A DNA stretch of 11,135 nt from Planctomycetota bacterium (GCA_021785155.1 JAJYGE010000250.1:1-11135), one strand, 5' to 3'. Shown: positions 1-6,758, counted from the first letter of the stretch. A program made the numbers and translations. Notes: generated from the sequence alone by a model not told the origin.

Positions 1-188
1 ATTTCCCTGAGCTCGGTCCGCGTCCGATGTTTCCACTCCTCGTCCTCTCTGATCTGGTAACTGCTCGACAAGATGACGCTCTTGACCATCGCCAAGCTGT
101 CACCCATCGGACAGTAACCACAGCTACCGCATCGAGCCATCGGATGACGCTTGGTAGTGCCGCACTTCAAACAGATGGCGGTACTCAT
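1..188 (-). CDS. Zinc-ribbon protein, partial; possible immunity partner of the upstream toxin-like gene
   Basis: This gene runs off the left edge; only the first 62 codons are visible. The ATG at 188-186 overlaps the TGA of the upstream gene (187-185) as ATGA, so the two are probably translationally coupled. The N-terminus carries a CxxC pair (Cys6, Cys9) and a second cluster (Cys20, Cys23, Cys26), spaced as in a small zinc ribbon. A stretch reading KSVILSSSYQI follows, resembling the segment after the zinc ribbon in small bacterial proteins that read 'CxxCG...C..CG..P...L..S..LS'. No catalytic motif is visible. Its place directly downstream of, and overlapping, a polymorphic-toxin-like gene is the usual position of an immunity gene. 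The immunity role is inference only. The zinc ribbon is read from the sequence; the family match is from memory. Confidence 0.72.
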   Translation of the reverse strand, partial: MSTAICLKCGTTKRHPMARCGSCGYCPMGDSLAMVKSVILSSSYQIREDEEWKHRTRTELRE

Positions 189-928
189 TTCTGCGGCTCC
201 GTCATCCGTTGTTCATTAAGCCACTCGCCAGCCCGGTAGCCCCCATACGTGCCCGCAGCCGCGCCGCCAGGAATTAGGCCGCGAATTCCCCATTCCCAAG
301 GGCGAGCCTTGAACGCCTCGACGGGGTCACTCCACCTTGGCGCGAATCCCATGTACGCGTTGGGGCTCAACCGTGGGTGCGCCAAGCCTCTAAGTTCCGG
401 TAGCTCAAGCAGGTTGAACCCCGCGTTGCGGAACCCAACGGGCACCCACTTCCATCGCTGTGGCAAAAGCCAGTGGTGCAAAGATCGGCCTGCGGCCGGT
501 CCACGACGCACCCAATGCGCACGCGAGATCGTGGGAAATTCTCGTTCATCGTAGAACCACAGCTGCGCCCATTTGGCCGCGCCCGCTATGCGTTCACCCA
601 GTCGCGAACCGCGCAACAGCGCCGTCCCATGCGTTGCGAGTTCCCCGCCGGCAAGGCCCACCGCATCAATCGCCGCCCAACCCGCCGCGTAACCCGGATG
701 ATGGTGCAGGATGTCCCACGCCGACTGACCGCCGGGGATCATGCGCATGGCGGTGATCAAACTTTGGATGTCGCTTTCTTCGGAACGGAAATATCCGCCT
801 TGGAAGGCATTCTGTTGGGTCTGGTAGACCCCCCAGCGATGGCCGACATACCCGATGCCCGATGCGTCGGCGCTTCGCCCGCCAACGTCAAGGCAGGAAC
901 CGAGAGCCCGATGCCGGAGGATAGGCAT
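185..928 (-). CDS. HNH-like toxin C-terminal domain protein (RHS/polymorphic-toxin style)
   Basis: This is a 247-residue protein if read from the ATG at 928. The frame stays open upstream to 1096, but that part coincides with repeat-like DNA, and no clear ribosome binding site marks either start. The key segment is SLHHWLLPQRWKWVP (residues 149-163), followed by FRNAGFNLLELP (167-178) and a histidine at 184. This 'HHWL.PQ ... N..FNL..LP ... H' order resembles HNH/endonuclease-VII-like nuclease domains at the C-terminus of RHS and other polymorphic toxins. The last 30 residues are glycine-rich (GGAAAGTYGGYRAGEW). No RHS repeats or secretion domain precede it here, so it is an orphan or detached toxin tip. 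Its stop overlaps the start of a zinc-ribbon gene by ATGA, as in a toxin-immunity pair. The protein being real is fairly secure; nuclease activity is inferred from motif memory. Confidence 0.62.
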   Translation of the reverse strand: MPILRHRALGSCLDVGGRSADASGIGYVGHRWGVYQTQQNAFQGGYFRSEESDIQSLITAMRMIPGGQSAWDILHHHPGYAAGWAAIDAVGLAGGELATHGTALLRGSRLGERIAGAAKWAQLWFYDEREFPTISRAHWVRRGPAAGRSLHHWLLPQRWKWVPVGFRNAGFNLLELPELRGLAHPRLSPNAYMGFAPRWSDPVEAFKARPWEWGIRGLIPGGAAAGTYGGYRAGEWLNEQRMTEPQK

Positions 929-939
929 ATCGGGTGACA

Positions 940-1130
940 AAAACCGATTTTCACCACGACGACACAAAGACACGACGCTGGCCAAACCATTTTGAACCAC
1001 AGAGGAATCCGAGGAAAGCGGAGGGACGAAGGCTCTGCTACGAGGCACGCGATTGCTCCGGAAATGCAGGGAAAGATTTTCGCTTGTTGCGACCACAGAA
1101 AATCCTCAACTCGCGTTGCTGCCATTATCC
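940..1130. repeat. Probable dispersed intergenic repeat between two minus-strand genes
   Basis: The 262-base gap between the genes at 185-928 and 1191-2381 holds purine-rich, repetitive text such as ACCACGACGACACAAAGACA (near 951) and AACCACAGAGGAATCCGAGG (near 994). Such 'ACCACgACACgAAGaCAC' and 'ACCACAGAGGaAcCGAGGaA' strings are typical of short repeats scattered between genes in Planctomycetota and related phyla. All forward frames and one reverse frame are open over parts of it, which can create spurious long ORFs. No second copy lies in this window, so the repeat nature rests on resemblance to known intergenic sequence, and the boundaries are approximate. Confidence 0.35.
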
Positions 1131-1190
1131 CGCGACGCGGTGGTTTTGCCAGCGGTGCGTTCAGTGGGCCATCGCGACCACGGGAATTCC

Positions 1191-2381
1191 TTAATCTTTG
1201 CCTTCCTCAGTTGCGTGTATATCTTCCCACGGTGGCCCCGCGACGAAGAAAGGCAATCCTGTCTCAACGGTGTTGCGCATCTGTTTGCCCCACTGGCGGG
1301 CCTTGTCTAAACCGAAGGGGACAAACTTGAAAGGGCCTGCATGTGCGAAGCGGGCAAACTCGATAAAGCCTGTATCTGCGCAAGCACGCCCGGCGCGGTC
1401 GAAACGTTTGACCATGACTGTGTATGGGTCCCGCAGCCAGAAACATAGATCGTCCTCCGACGGTGTCCTTGCCCAGAAAACCTCGTGCCCTGCAACGGAG
1501 ACGCTGGCCGCAAGAATCGCCTTCCGGACGGCCTTGACTGATGTCGCGGCCCGAGGCAATTGCGACACGTCGGCACAAAATGCCATCCGCATTAATTGCA
1601 AATCCGGTCGCTTCAGGAGCTCCATGGCGGCGGATGCTATCACATGCGAGGCCCGCCATGGTGGTGTACCGGCATGGACTAACCCCCACCAGATAACACT
1701 CTCGTAGAAGCCGTGTCCAACAGCATATTGTCGAACGAGACGCCGAAGAAGCGGGCTTCTTCTTCTGTGCAGCCAAGTGTAGCTAATGTCCGCGTACTCC
1801 ACATTTACGGACTTCAACTTCTGACCCGTCCAGACTCCGTCAATTCGCACCCCGGAGGCATCGCGCGGAAGGGTTGTGTAAAAATCCCCCAAGACCACCT
1901 GTACGAAGCCGGGATGAGGGCGGGGGGGCAGTAGTGCAGTCGAGGCGGGAGCGCGAAGGGATCGCGGCACGGGCTCTGGGGGTAGGGTGAAACGCGGCAT
2001 CGCACACATGGTGGCCATGAACCACTTGCGATGCACCCGGGCCGTCACTTTGAGATGCTTTGGAAGGCCGTGCACTTCATGGCGTGGCTCCATGGCAATT
2101 TGAATCGGTATTGAGGGGAGCAGTACTTTCCATCCATTGATCTGCATCATGAAGCCTCTCCGCAGCCGTCGCGGAGTGAGCAACTGTTGCACGGGAACCC
2201 AAGTGCGAAACTGGTATACATATACGGCAATCGAACCGGGATTGTGTGATGCGGCTCGCATTTCATCGTAAATCGCCCGACCCGGTGGCGGCAGCATCAG
2301 CCAACCGACGCCTGCTGCGGCGCAGATCACGGTCGCGGCTGACACAATAATTCGCGCAACACCGGGACGCAGTTTCATCAT
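1191..2381 (-). CDS. Hypothetical membrane-anchored protein
   Basis: This is a 396-residue protein of unknown function. I chose the ATG at 2381 (a second ATG follows at 2378) because GGAG lies 7 bases upstream. A hydrophobic segment suited to an uncleaved signal anchor also follows at once: residues about 9-30, ARIIVSAATVICAAAGVGWL, then a proline-rich break. The rest looks soluble and would lie outside the inner membrane, with many tryptophans and arginines (GDFYTTLPRDASGVRIDGVW near the middle, GHEVFWARTPSEDDLCFWL near residue 310). I recognise no catalytic motif. The frame is open upstream to 2888, but that extension is antisense to the DUF6932 gene and is not credible. It sits upstream of the toxin-like gene on the same strand, separated by repeat-like DNA; a functional link is possible but unsupported. 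Confidence 0.62.
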   Translation of the reverse strand: MMKLRPGVARIIVSAATVICAAAGVGWLMLPPPGRAIYDEMRAASHNPGSIAVYVYQFRTWVPVQQLLTPRRLRRGFMMQINGWKVLLPSIPIQIAMEPRHEVHGLPKHLKVTARVHRKWFMATMCAMPRFTLPPEPVPRSLRAPASTALLPPRPHPGFVQVVLGDFYTTLPRDASGVRIDGVWTGQKLKSVNVEYADISYTWLHRRRSPLLRRLVRQYAVGHGFYESVIWWGLVHAGTPPWRASHVIASAAMELLKRPDLQLMRMAFCADVSQLPRAATSVKAVRKAILAASVSVAGHEVFWARTPSEDDLCFWLRDPYTVMVKRFDRAGRACADTGFIEFARFAHAGPFKFVPFGLDKARQWGKQMRNTVETGLPFFVAGPPWEDIHATEEGKD

Positions 2382-2549
2382 TTCCGGTCTCCATTGTTGG
2401 CTTCCACTGGCCGCCCTTGACGGCGTATTGTATGCTCCAAGCCTGATTCTACCACTGTCTGGCCTATCCACGATGCTTCGCCGAATGGCTGACTCCACTT
2501 TTTGTAGCGTACGCCGACGGAGACCGAGGCGACTTCCCTTTTTTTGACT

Positions 2550-2569
2550 ATCCATCCAATGAGATGGAT
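2550..2569. repeat. Short perfect inverted repeat in the divergent intergenic region
   Basis: ATCCATC (2550-2556) and GATGGAT (2563-2569) form a perfect 7-bp inverted repeat with a 6-base loop. It lies in the 250-base divergent gap between the membrane protein gene and the DUF6932 gene, just after a T-run (2540-2546). There is no T-run after the hairpin in either direction, so it is not an intrinsic terminator. It could be an operator or have no function. Confidence 0.4.
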
Positions 2570-2595
2570 TGAAAGAATATGTCTCTCGATCAATC

Positions 2596-2624
2596 TTGAC
2601 ATGTAAGCCAAGTATGACTAATAT
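2596..2624 (+). promoter_or_regulatory. Sigma-70-type promoter for the DUF6932/XRE pair
   Basis: A perfect -35 box TTGACA (2596-2601) is followed by a 17-base spacer and a -10 box TAATAT (2619-2624). Transcription should begin near 2631-2632, which coincides with the ATG at 2632. No Shine-Dalgarno sequence precedes that ATG, so the first gene is probably translated from a leaderless mRNA. Confidence 0.72.
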
Positions 2625-2628
2625 GTCA
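2597..2628. promoter_or_regulatory. Inverted repeat overlapping the promoter, probable autoregulatory operator
   Basis: TGACAT (2597-2602) and ATGTCA (2623-2628) are inverted copies that overlap the -35 and -10 boxes. A tighter nested palindrome, TGAC-N6-GTCA, spans 2615-2628. The downstream XRE-family protein is the natural candidate ligand, since XRE antitoxins usually repress their own promoter. The right-hand part, TAATATGTCA (2619-2628), recurs in both arms of the palindrome at 11042-11071. Binding is inferred. Confidence 0.5.
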
Positions 2629-2631
2629 CAT

Positions 2632-3225
2632 ATGAGCGTAACGCGAAATCCGCCTGTGATTCCATCGTTTGAACCAAACGGCGTACTGCCGGCCGGAGAC
2701 TTTGAAGTGTCGTTCGATGAATTACAGAATTCGTTACTTGTCCGTGGCCCAAGCGATCCGGAAAATTCTCCTACTTGGGACATGCCTTGGCGGAAATTGC
2801 TTGTGCAAAACCTGGAAGTCCTCACCCAACAACTCTGGAAAGCGGGCGTTAAGGAGGTCTTTGCCGAAGGCTCATTTGCCGAAGACAAAGATCACCCCAA
2901 TGACATTGATGGTTATTTTGTGTGTGATTTCGATTTGCTGCGAACAGGTGAATTGACCCGCCGGCTTAATCTGCTCGACCCGTTCAAGGTGTGGACCTGG
3001 GACCCGGCCGCACGGAAGCCATACCGGGGATATCCAAAGAAGCAATTGCCTATGTGGCATCGATACCGTGTCGAACTGTATCTACATGTCCAGGGGCTGG
3101 GCATCGGCAGCGGGATTTGTGACAAGTACGGCCATGAACTGGAGTTTCCCGCCGCGTTTCGCCAATCACGTCGCGATGGAAAACCCAGGGGAATTGTCAA
3201 AATCAGGTATGGAGGTGCGTTATGA
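2632..3225 (+). CDS. DUF6932 family nucleotidyltransferase-like protein (putative toxin of a TA-like pair)
   Basis: This 197-residue protein begins PPVIPSFEPNGVLPAGDFEV, which matches the N-terminus of the DUF6932 family as I know it. Residues 80-94 read GSFAEDKDHPNDIDG: a GS motif followed by D91-x-D93, the signature of the nucleotidyltransferase fold used by MNT- and AbiEii-type proteins. A third acidic residue could be E149 in RVELY. Further family-like blocks are LLDPFKVWTWDP (115-126) and YPKKQLPMWHRYRVELY (134-150). I chose the ATG at 2632 because it sits 7 nt after the -10 box; an in-frame TTG at 2569 and ATGs at 2614 and 2623 lie inside the promoter. The stop overlaps the ATG of the XRE gene (ATGA, 3222-3225). 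The fold is well supported by the motif. Toxicity and substrate are inferred from the gene pairing. Confidence 0.82.
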   Translation: MSVTRNPPVIPSFEPNGVLPAGDFEVSFDELQNSLLVRGPSDPENSPTWDMPWRKLLVQNLEVLTQQLWKAGVKEVFAEGSFAEDKDHPNDIDGYFVCDFDLLRTGELTRRLNLLDPFKVWTWDPAARKPYRGYPKKQLPMWHRYRVELYLHVQGLGIGSGICDKYGHELEFPAAFRQSRRDGKPRGIVKIRYGGAL

Positions 3226-3668
3226 TACGCAGCGAAACAGAATATCAACAGGCTGTGGCGCGTCTGACCGATGAGCAAAAACGTCTCACAGAACATCGGG
3301 CGCGATTGAAGGCCACCGGCCTCAAGGACGAGGAAATCAAACGGGTTACTGATCCAATGGAGTCTTTTCATCTCCAATTGAAGGAAGAGGTGGAGAGCTA
3401 TGAGCGGTTAAAGCGCGGTGAATTTGAAGAGCTTGATAACCTGCGCGGTCTGGGGCACCTCCTGATTGCTTTGCGTATTGGCCAAGGGATTTCGCAGCGC
3501 GAACTGGCCAAAAGACTCGACGTACATGAATCGCAAGTGTCACGCGATGAGCGCAACGAGTATTTCGGGATAACACTTGAACGTGCCATGAAGGTTCTCG
3601 ATGCGCTAAATGCGCACCTGCGAACCAAAGTAGAACTGGAGCCGCAGCGCGGCGCCGCCATGGCGTAA
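3222..3668 (+). CDS. XRE-family helix-turn-helix regulator (putative antitoxin)
   Basis: This is a 148-residue protein. Residues 1-75 are highly charged and helical (DEQKRLTEHRARLK, KEEVESYERLKRGEFEELD), probably a coiled coil that contacts the partner or forms a dimer. Residues about 79-130 are an XRE/Cro-type helix-turn-helix: LLIALRIGQGISQRELAKRL, then VHESQVSRDE as the recognition helix, then NEYFGITLERAMKVLDAL. Its ATG overlaps the TGA of the nucleotidyltransferase-like gene, so the two are made together. As far as I know this gene order is standard for DUF6932 pairs. It probably represses the promoter at 2596-2624. The TAA (3666-3668) is followed in the same frame by a remnant of another gene, so the C-terminal few residues (GAAMA) may derive from a recombination junction. 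Confidence 0.85.
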   Translation: MIRSETEYQQAVARLTDEQKRLTEHRARLKATGLKDEEIKRVTDPMESFHLQLKEEVESYERLKRGEFEELDNLRGLGHLLIALRIGQGISQRELAKRLDVHESQVSRDERNEYFGITLERAMKVLDALNAHLRTKVELEPQRGAAMA

Positions 3669-3851
3669 ACGGATGACATTGCCGAGAAGCTCAATCTTAA
3701 AATAAACCGCCTCGGTCCGGTGCGCGCCAGCCTGATAAAAAAGGGGATGATTTACAGCCCCGCGCATGGGGATTTGGCGTTTACGGTGCCGCTGTTCGAC
3801 GAATTCATGAAGCGGGCCATGAATCCGGATGGGCCCATAAACCAAGGATAA
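3669..3851 (+). pseudogene. C-terminal remnant of an AAA-type ATP-binding protein (winged-helix tail)
   Basis: Sixty codons and a TAA (3849-3851) lie in the same frame as the XRE gene, directly after its stop. They read DIAEKLNLKINRLGPVRASL and then IKKGMIYSPAHGDLAFTVPL, ending DEFMKRAM. This 'LGPVRASLIKKGMIYSPxHGDxAFTVPLFDEFMKR' tail is characteristic of the C-terminal winged-helix domain of a family of ORC/Cdc6-like bacterial ATP-binding proteins. The ATPase domain and most of the protein are absent, so this is a decayed 3' end. It suggests that the nucleotidyltransferase/XRE module landed in, or recombined with, an older ATPase gene. Family recognition is from memory; the truncation is directly visible. 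Confidence 0.75.
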
Positions 3852-3862
3852 TGGCAGGCAGA

Positions 3863-3891
3863 TTTGCAAAACAGGAATTAAATCCTATAAT
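3863..3891 (+). promoter_or_regulatory. Promoter for the AAA_14/DUF4143 ATPase
   Basis: A perfect -10 box TATAAT (3886-3891) lies 17 bases after TTTGCA (3863-3868, 4 of 6 matches to TTGACA). Transcription should start near 3898-3899, at the ATG at 3899, which has no Shine-Dalgarno sequence. This again points to a leaderless mRNA and supports 3899 over the ATG at 3851 as the true start. Confidence 0.6.
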
Positions 3892-3898
3892 ACAAAAC

Positions 3899-5041
3899 AT
3901 GCTCAAGCGTGCCATAAAACCGCTGCTTTTACAATGTCTTACGGAATATCCGGCGGTGGCGCTGCTGGGATCGCGGCAATGTGGCAAAACCACGCTGGCA
4001 CGATCTTTGGGCGGAGAATACTTTGATCTGGAGCAGGAAACTGATCGACTGCGACTAGATTTGCAATTCAACGGCCTTATTTCAGGCCGCCACTTGGTGG
4101 TTCTGGATGAAGCGCAGGCGTGGCCGGAAATATTTCCGCGTTTGCGCGGTGCCATTGATCACCAGCGTGACCGCAACGGGCGGTTTCTTTTGCTGGGGTC
4201 AGTGTCCCCGGCTCTGATGGTTAATGTGTCGGAATCTTTGGCCGGTCGATTGGCATTACTGGAACTAACACCCTTTATCTGGTCGGAGGCCGCCTCAACG
4301 CAGGCTAAGGATAAACTCTGGCTCTATGGCGGATATCCCAACGGCGGATTTTTACAGGCGGCCCGTTATCCACAATGGCAAAAGGATTATCTCACGCTGC
4401 TTACGCAGCGCGACTTGCCCAATTGGGGGCTGCCCGCCGCGCCGGCAACAACCATGCGTTTGCTGCGCATGCTGGGGGCGGCGCACGGGCAGGTTTGGAA
4501 TCCCTCACGCATGGGCCAAAGTATGGCCCTGGATTACAAAACGGTCAACAGCTATATGGGTTATCTCACGGGTGCATTTATGCTGCGCATGCTGGAGCCA
4601 TTTCAGAGCAACATCCGCAAGCGTCTGGTAAAAAGTCCAAAAATGTATTGGCGTGACACGGGGTTATTGCATGCGCTATTAAACACTCCCGATGCCGCAT
4701 CGCTTATTGCCCAGCCATGGGTGGGGGCAAGCTGGGAAGGTTTTGTCATTGAACAATTGCTGGCGGAACTCTCGGCCCGTGGCCGGCATTTTCAACCGTA
4801 TTGGTTCCGCAGCAGTGACGGCTATGAAATTGATCTGGTGCTGGAAATGGACGGTGAAAAGTGGGCGTTTGAAATCAAGCTCACCACCGCCCCGGGCATT
4901 GCCGATATGCAACGGTTGGATAAGGCGGCAGATTTAATCGGGGCTTCGCGACGATTTTTAATTTCCCAGTCCAGCGACGCTGTGGGCGATGAACATCGCG
5001 CCGCGTGCAACCTGGATTGGCTGATCGAGCATATCATTTGA
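3899..5041 (+). CDS. AAA_14 / DUF4143 family ATPase
   Basis: From the ATG at 3899 this is a 380-residue protein. It has the order of the AAA_14-DUF4143 family. The Walker A motif is GSRQCGKTT (24-32). Walker B is LVVLDEAQ (66-73), followed by a sensor-like strand FLLLGSVSP (96-104). A middle region with a predicted winged-helix segment (about 194-235) comes next. The C-terminal domain has DGYEIDLVLEMDGEKWAFEIK (307-327), where D312, E325 and K327 match a PD-(D/E)xK nuclease-like core. The ATP-binding fold is well supported. Biological function is poorly known for the family; members are common in genomic islands. A longer reading from 3851 adds 16 residues (TAATG overlap with the remnant before it), but the promoter position and the family-typical start KRAIKPLLLQCL favour 3899. 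It is convergent with the glycosidase gene, 115 bases away. Confidence 0.88.
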   Translation: MLKRAIKPLLLQCLTEYPAVALLGSRQCGKTTLARSLGGEYFDLEQETDRLRLDLQFNGLISGRHLVVLDEAQAWPEIFPRLRGAIDHQRDRNGRFLLLGSVSPALMVNVSESLAGRLALLELTPFIWSEAASTQAKDKLWLYGGYPNGGFLQAARYPQWQKDYLTLLTQRDLPNWGLPAAPATTMRLLRMLGAAHGQVWNPSRMGQSMALDYKTVNSYMGYLTGAFMLRMLEPFQSNIRKRLVKSPKMYWRDTGLLHALLNTPDAASLIAQPWVGASWEGFVIEQLLAELSARGRHFQPYWFRSSDGYEIDLVLEMDGEKWAFEIKLTTAPGIADMQRLDKAADLIGASRRFLISQSSDAVGDEHRAACNLDWLIEHII

Positions 5042-5156
5042 TCCATGCGTTTCCGTTGTGGCCTTTGTTGCGCGTACGACCCCGGAGCCGTATCTGCCGC
5101 CGAACGCGGGGACGCGCCGGATTGTCAGCGACAGGCAAATCCCGAAGAATGGGAGA

Positions 5157-6509
5157 CTACTTTGATGTTGATGCGCGTTTATTCCACGACACCATGAGCT
5201 TCGCTACTGTTGGGATTCCCGCGGCATCCTGACCGGTATACGCTTCGTGAATCATATACGCTCCGAGCATGTCCCAGCTTTTGAAGTAGCCGCCATTCTG
5301 ACCCGCACCTGTATTTGGGTTATAGGTCTCGTGCATTCCGCCGGTGGCCTTAATATCACGTAACAACGTGGTGACTGTGTTGCGTGCCAAAAGTCGGGCT
5401 TGCGTGTTGTAGCCGTAATTCATCAGACCGTGCATAACCATGTAATCGGTAACAATCCAGATCGGTCCCTGCCAGTAGCCGTGAACCGGGTGGTAACTGG
5501 GGCTTCTCGGAGCCAGGCTGCGTATGCCATAATTTGTCCAGAACTCGCGCGGATTAAGCGCATAACGGGTAATAAGAATCTGTGCCTGTCGTCTGGTGGC
5601 CACATGGGCCCACAGCGGCACCAGATTGGTCCATTCCGGCACGCGGATAAATGCGCCGGTGCGGCTGTTGCGATTGTAAAATGTGCCGGCGCTGGCATCC
5701 CACAGCCTTTTTTGAATCAGGCGTTTGAGTTTCGCGGCGCGTTGCTGGTAGAGCCGAACATCGGCGGGTTTTCCCAATAGGCTCGCCAGATCAGCCATAG
5801 CAAGATATTCGCGGTAAATATAACAAGCCAAGTCCACCCCTTCGGTGCGGTCGGCCGGTACACTGAGGACCGCCGGGCTGTTGTCCGTGCCGCTTTCCAC
5901 CCCGTCAAACCACGTGAAAAGCCCATCGGGGGACCGCCGGGCGTGTCGCCAATACCACAACGTATCAGCAAGCCGCGGATAATATGATTTCAGCCAAGAG
6001 GCACTGTGCAGTGTTAAGCTCGCGCGCAGGGCCATCTGCGCGAGGAAGGGCTTACACATCTCCGGCAGTGCGAAGAAATGATGTCCAGCTACTTCGCGCG
6101 GGGTATAACCTCGGTAGGAATCATCATGGTCGGTAAAGTGAAGAAAATCTTCCACCGAACCGGCGAGGCTGTTGCCGCGATGGGCATAGCTTAACGCAAT
6201 ACCCATAAAATACGTGTCCCAGTCAAAGAGCTGGTAGTACATGGCACCGGGAATAAGATAGGCATGATGCAATCGCCCGTTGGGTTGTCGGACGATCTGC
6301 CGCCACCATCCGGCCTTGGCCATCGCCTGCCGCAACCGCTGTTGCAGTGCATAAGCGGTCAACCGCCCGGCGGGAATACTGGCGGGATTATTTCCAGCAG
6401 ACTGAATCGGTCCAGCAGCGCAGGCAAGGGCGTTTCGTCCGGCCAAAACGCCGACCACGACGGATATTATGACCAGTCTCACTAAGCCTTGATTGAATTG
6501 TTGTCTCAC
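5157..6509 (-). CDS. Secreted GH63/trehalase-like glycoside hydrolase
   Basis: This 450-residue protein starts at a GTG (6509-6507), with GGAG 6 bases upstream. Residues 1-29 are a signal peptide: a charged start, a hydrophobic core LVIISVVVGVLAG, and ALA before a likely signal peptidase cut, so it acts outside the cytoplasm. The remainder matches the (alpha/alpha)6-barrel domain shared by GH63 and GH37 enzymes. Motifs are FDWDTYFMG (95-103), GTDNSP (207-212, with D209 as the likely catalytic acid), YWQGPIWIVTDYMVMHGL (345-362), ETYNPNTG (394-401, with E394 as the likely base) and SWDMLG (411-416). Substrates in these families include glucosylated glycans, mannosyl- or glucosylglycerate and trehalose; which one applies here cannot be told. 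At 450 residues it is short, essentially the catalytic domain alone. It is transcribed away from the MFS gene. Confidence 0.87.
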   Translation of the reverse strand: MRQQFNQGLVRLVIISVVVGVLAGRNALACAAGPIQSAGNNPASIPAGRLTAYALQQRLRQAMAKAGWWRQIVRQPNGRLHHAYLIPGAMYYQLFDWDTYFMGIALSYAHRGNSLAGSVEDFLHFTDHDDSYRGYTPREVAGHHFFALPEMCKPFLAQMALRASLTLHSASWLKSYYPRLADTLWYWRHARRSPDGLFTWFDGVESGTDNSPAVLSVPADRTEGVDLACYIYREYLAMADLASLLGKPADVRLYQQRAAKLKRLIQKRLWDASAGTFYNRNSRTGAFIRVPEWTNLVPLWAHVATRRQAQILITRYALNPREFWTNYGIRSLAPRSPSYHPVHGYWQGPIWIVTDYMVMHGLMNYGYNTQARLLARNTVTTLLRDIKATGGMHETYNPNTGAGQNGGYFKSWDMLGAYMIHEAYTGQDAAGIPTVAKLMVSWNKRASTSK

Positions 6510-6758
6510 GGAATTCTCCGAAACAGAAACGGGTCGCGTGCTTTTTCCTTTACCAGTTCCCTGCCAAGACCTTTCGGCCTGCCAGATTCACAACGCGCCT
6601 GACCATGGACTAAAGTATACCCGCCGGAGAAAAGCAAAGATATTCCTACGGAAAAATTGGGAATAAAATTTCAGGCAACCGTTCACGGCCCTGAGGGAAG
6701 TGGCGAGGGGATAATTGCATGTATGCTTATGTTTTAATTTCAGTCTCGGCACGCCGGG
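6510..6758. other. Divergent intergenic region between the glycosidase and the MFS gene
   Basis: The 456-base gap up to the MFS start (6966) holds the divergent control regions. On the minus strand a TATACT box (complement of 6614-6619) could be the -10 of the glycosidase promoter, about 105 bases before its GTG, but no good -35 lies at the right distance. The stretch 6630-6740 is AT-rich and could carry the MFS promoter; I see no consensus pair. No RNA gene, riboswitch or terminator is recognisable. The right part (6759-6953) is a possible small ORF. Confidence 0.4.

Noticed and set aside
473..937. Plus-strand frame of 154 codons opposite the toxin-like gene
   Set aside because: The minus strand carries the HHWLLPQ domain and an ATGA-coupled partner; the plus frame is arginine-rich shadow text.
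2540..2569. Intrinsic terminator from the T-run and the ATCCATC/GATGGAT hairpin
   Set aside because: The T-run precedes rather than follows the hairpin on the plus strand, and on the minus strand the hairpin is followed by A residues.
2569..2631. TTG start at 2569 or ATG starts at 2614 and 2623 for the DUF6932 gene
   Set aside because: They lie upstream of or inside the -10 box of the strong promoter and lack Shine-Dalgarno sites. The family's typical N-terminus begins just after 2632.
1191..2888. A 565-residue minus-strand reading of the membrane protein
   Set aside because: The extra 169 residues are antisense to the DUF6932 gene and its promoter. The start at 2381 has a Shine-Dalgarno site and an immediate signal anchor.
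2596..5041. A mobile element carrying the island
   Set aside because: No transposase, integrase, terminal repeats or target duplication could be found in the window, only the ATPase remnant as an indirect sign of recombination.
5045..5194. A 49-codon plus-strand frame starting MRFRCGLCCAYDP
   Set aside because: It has a Cys-rich start but no Shine-Dalgarno site, and its 3' part is antisense to the end of the glycosidase gene; chance is more likely.
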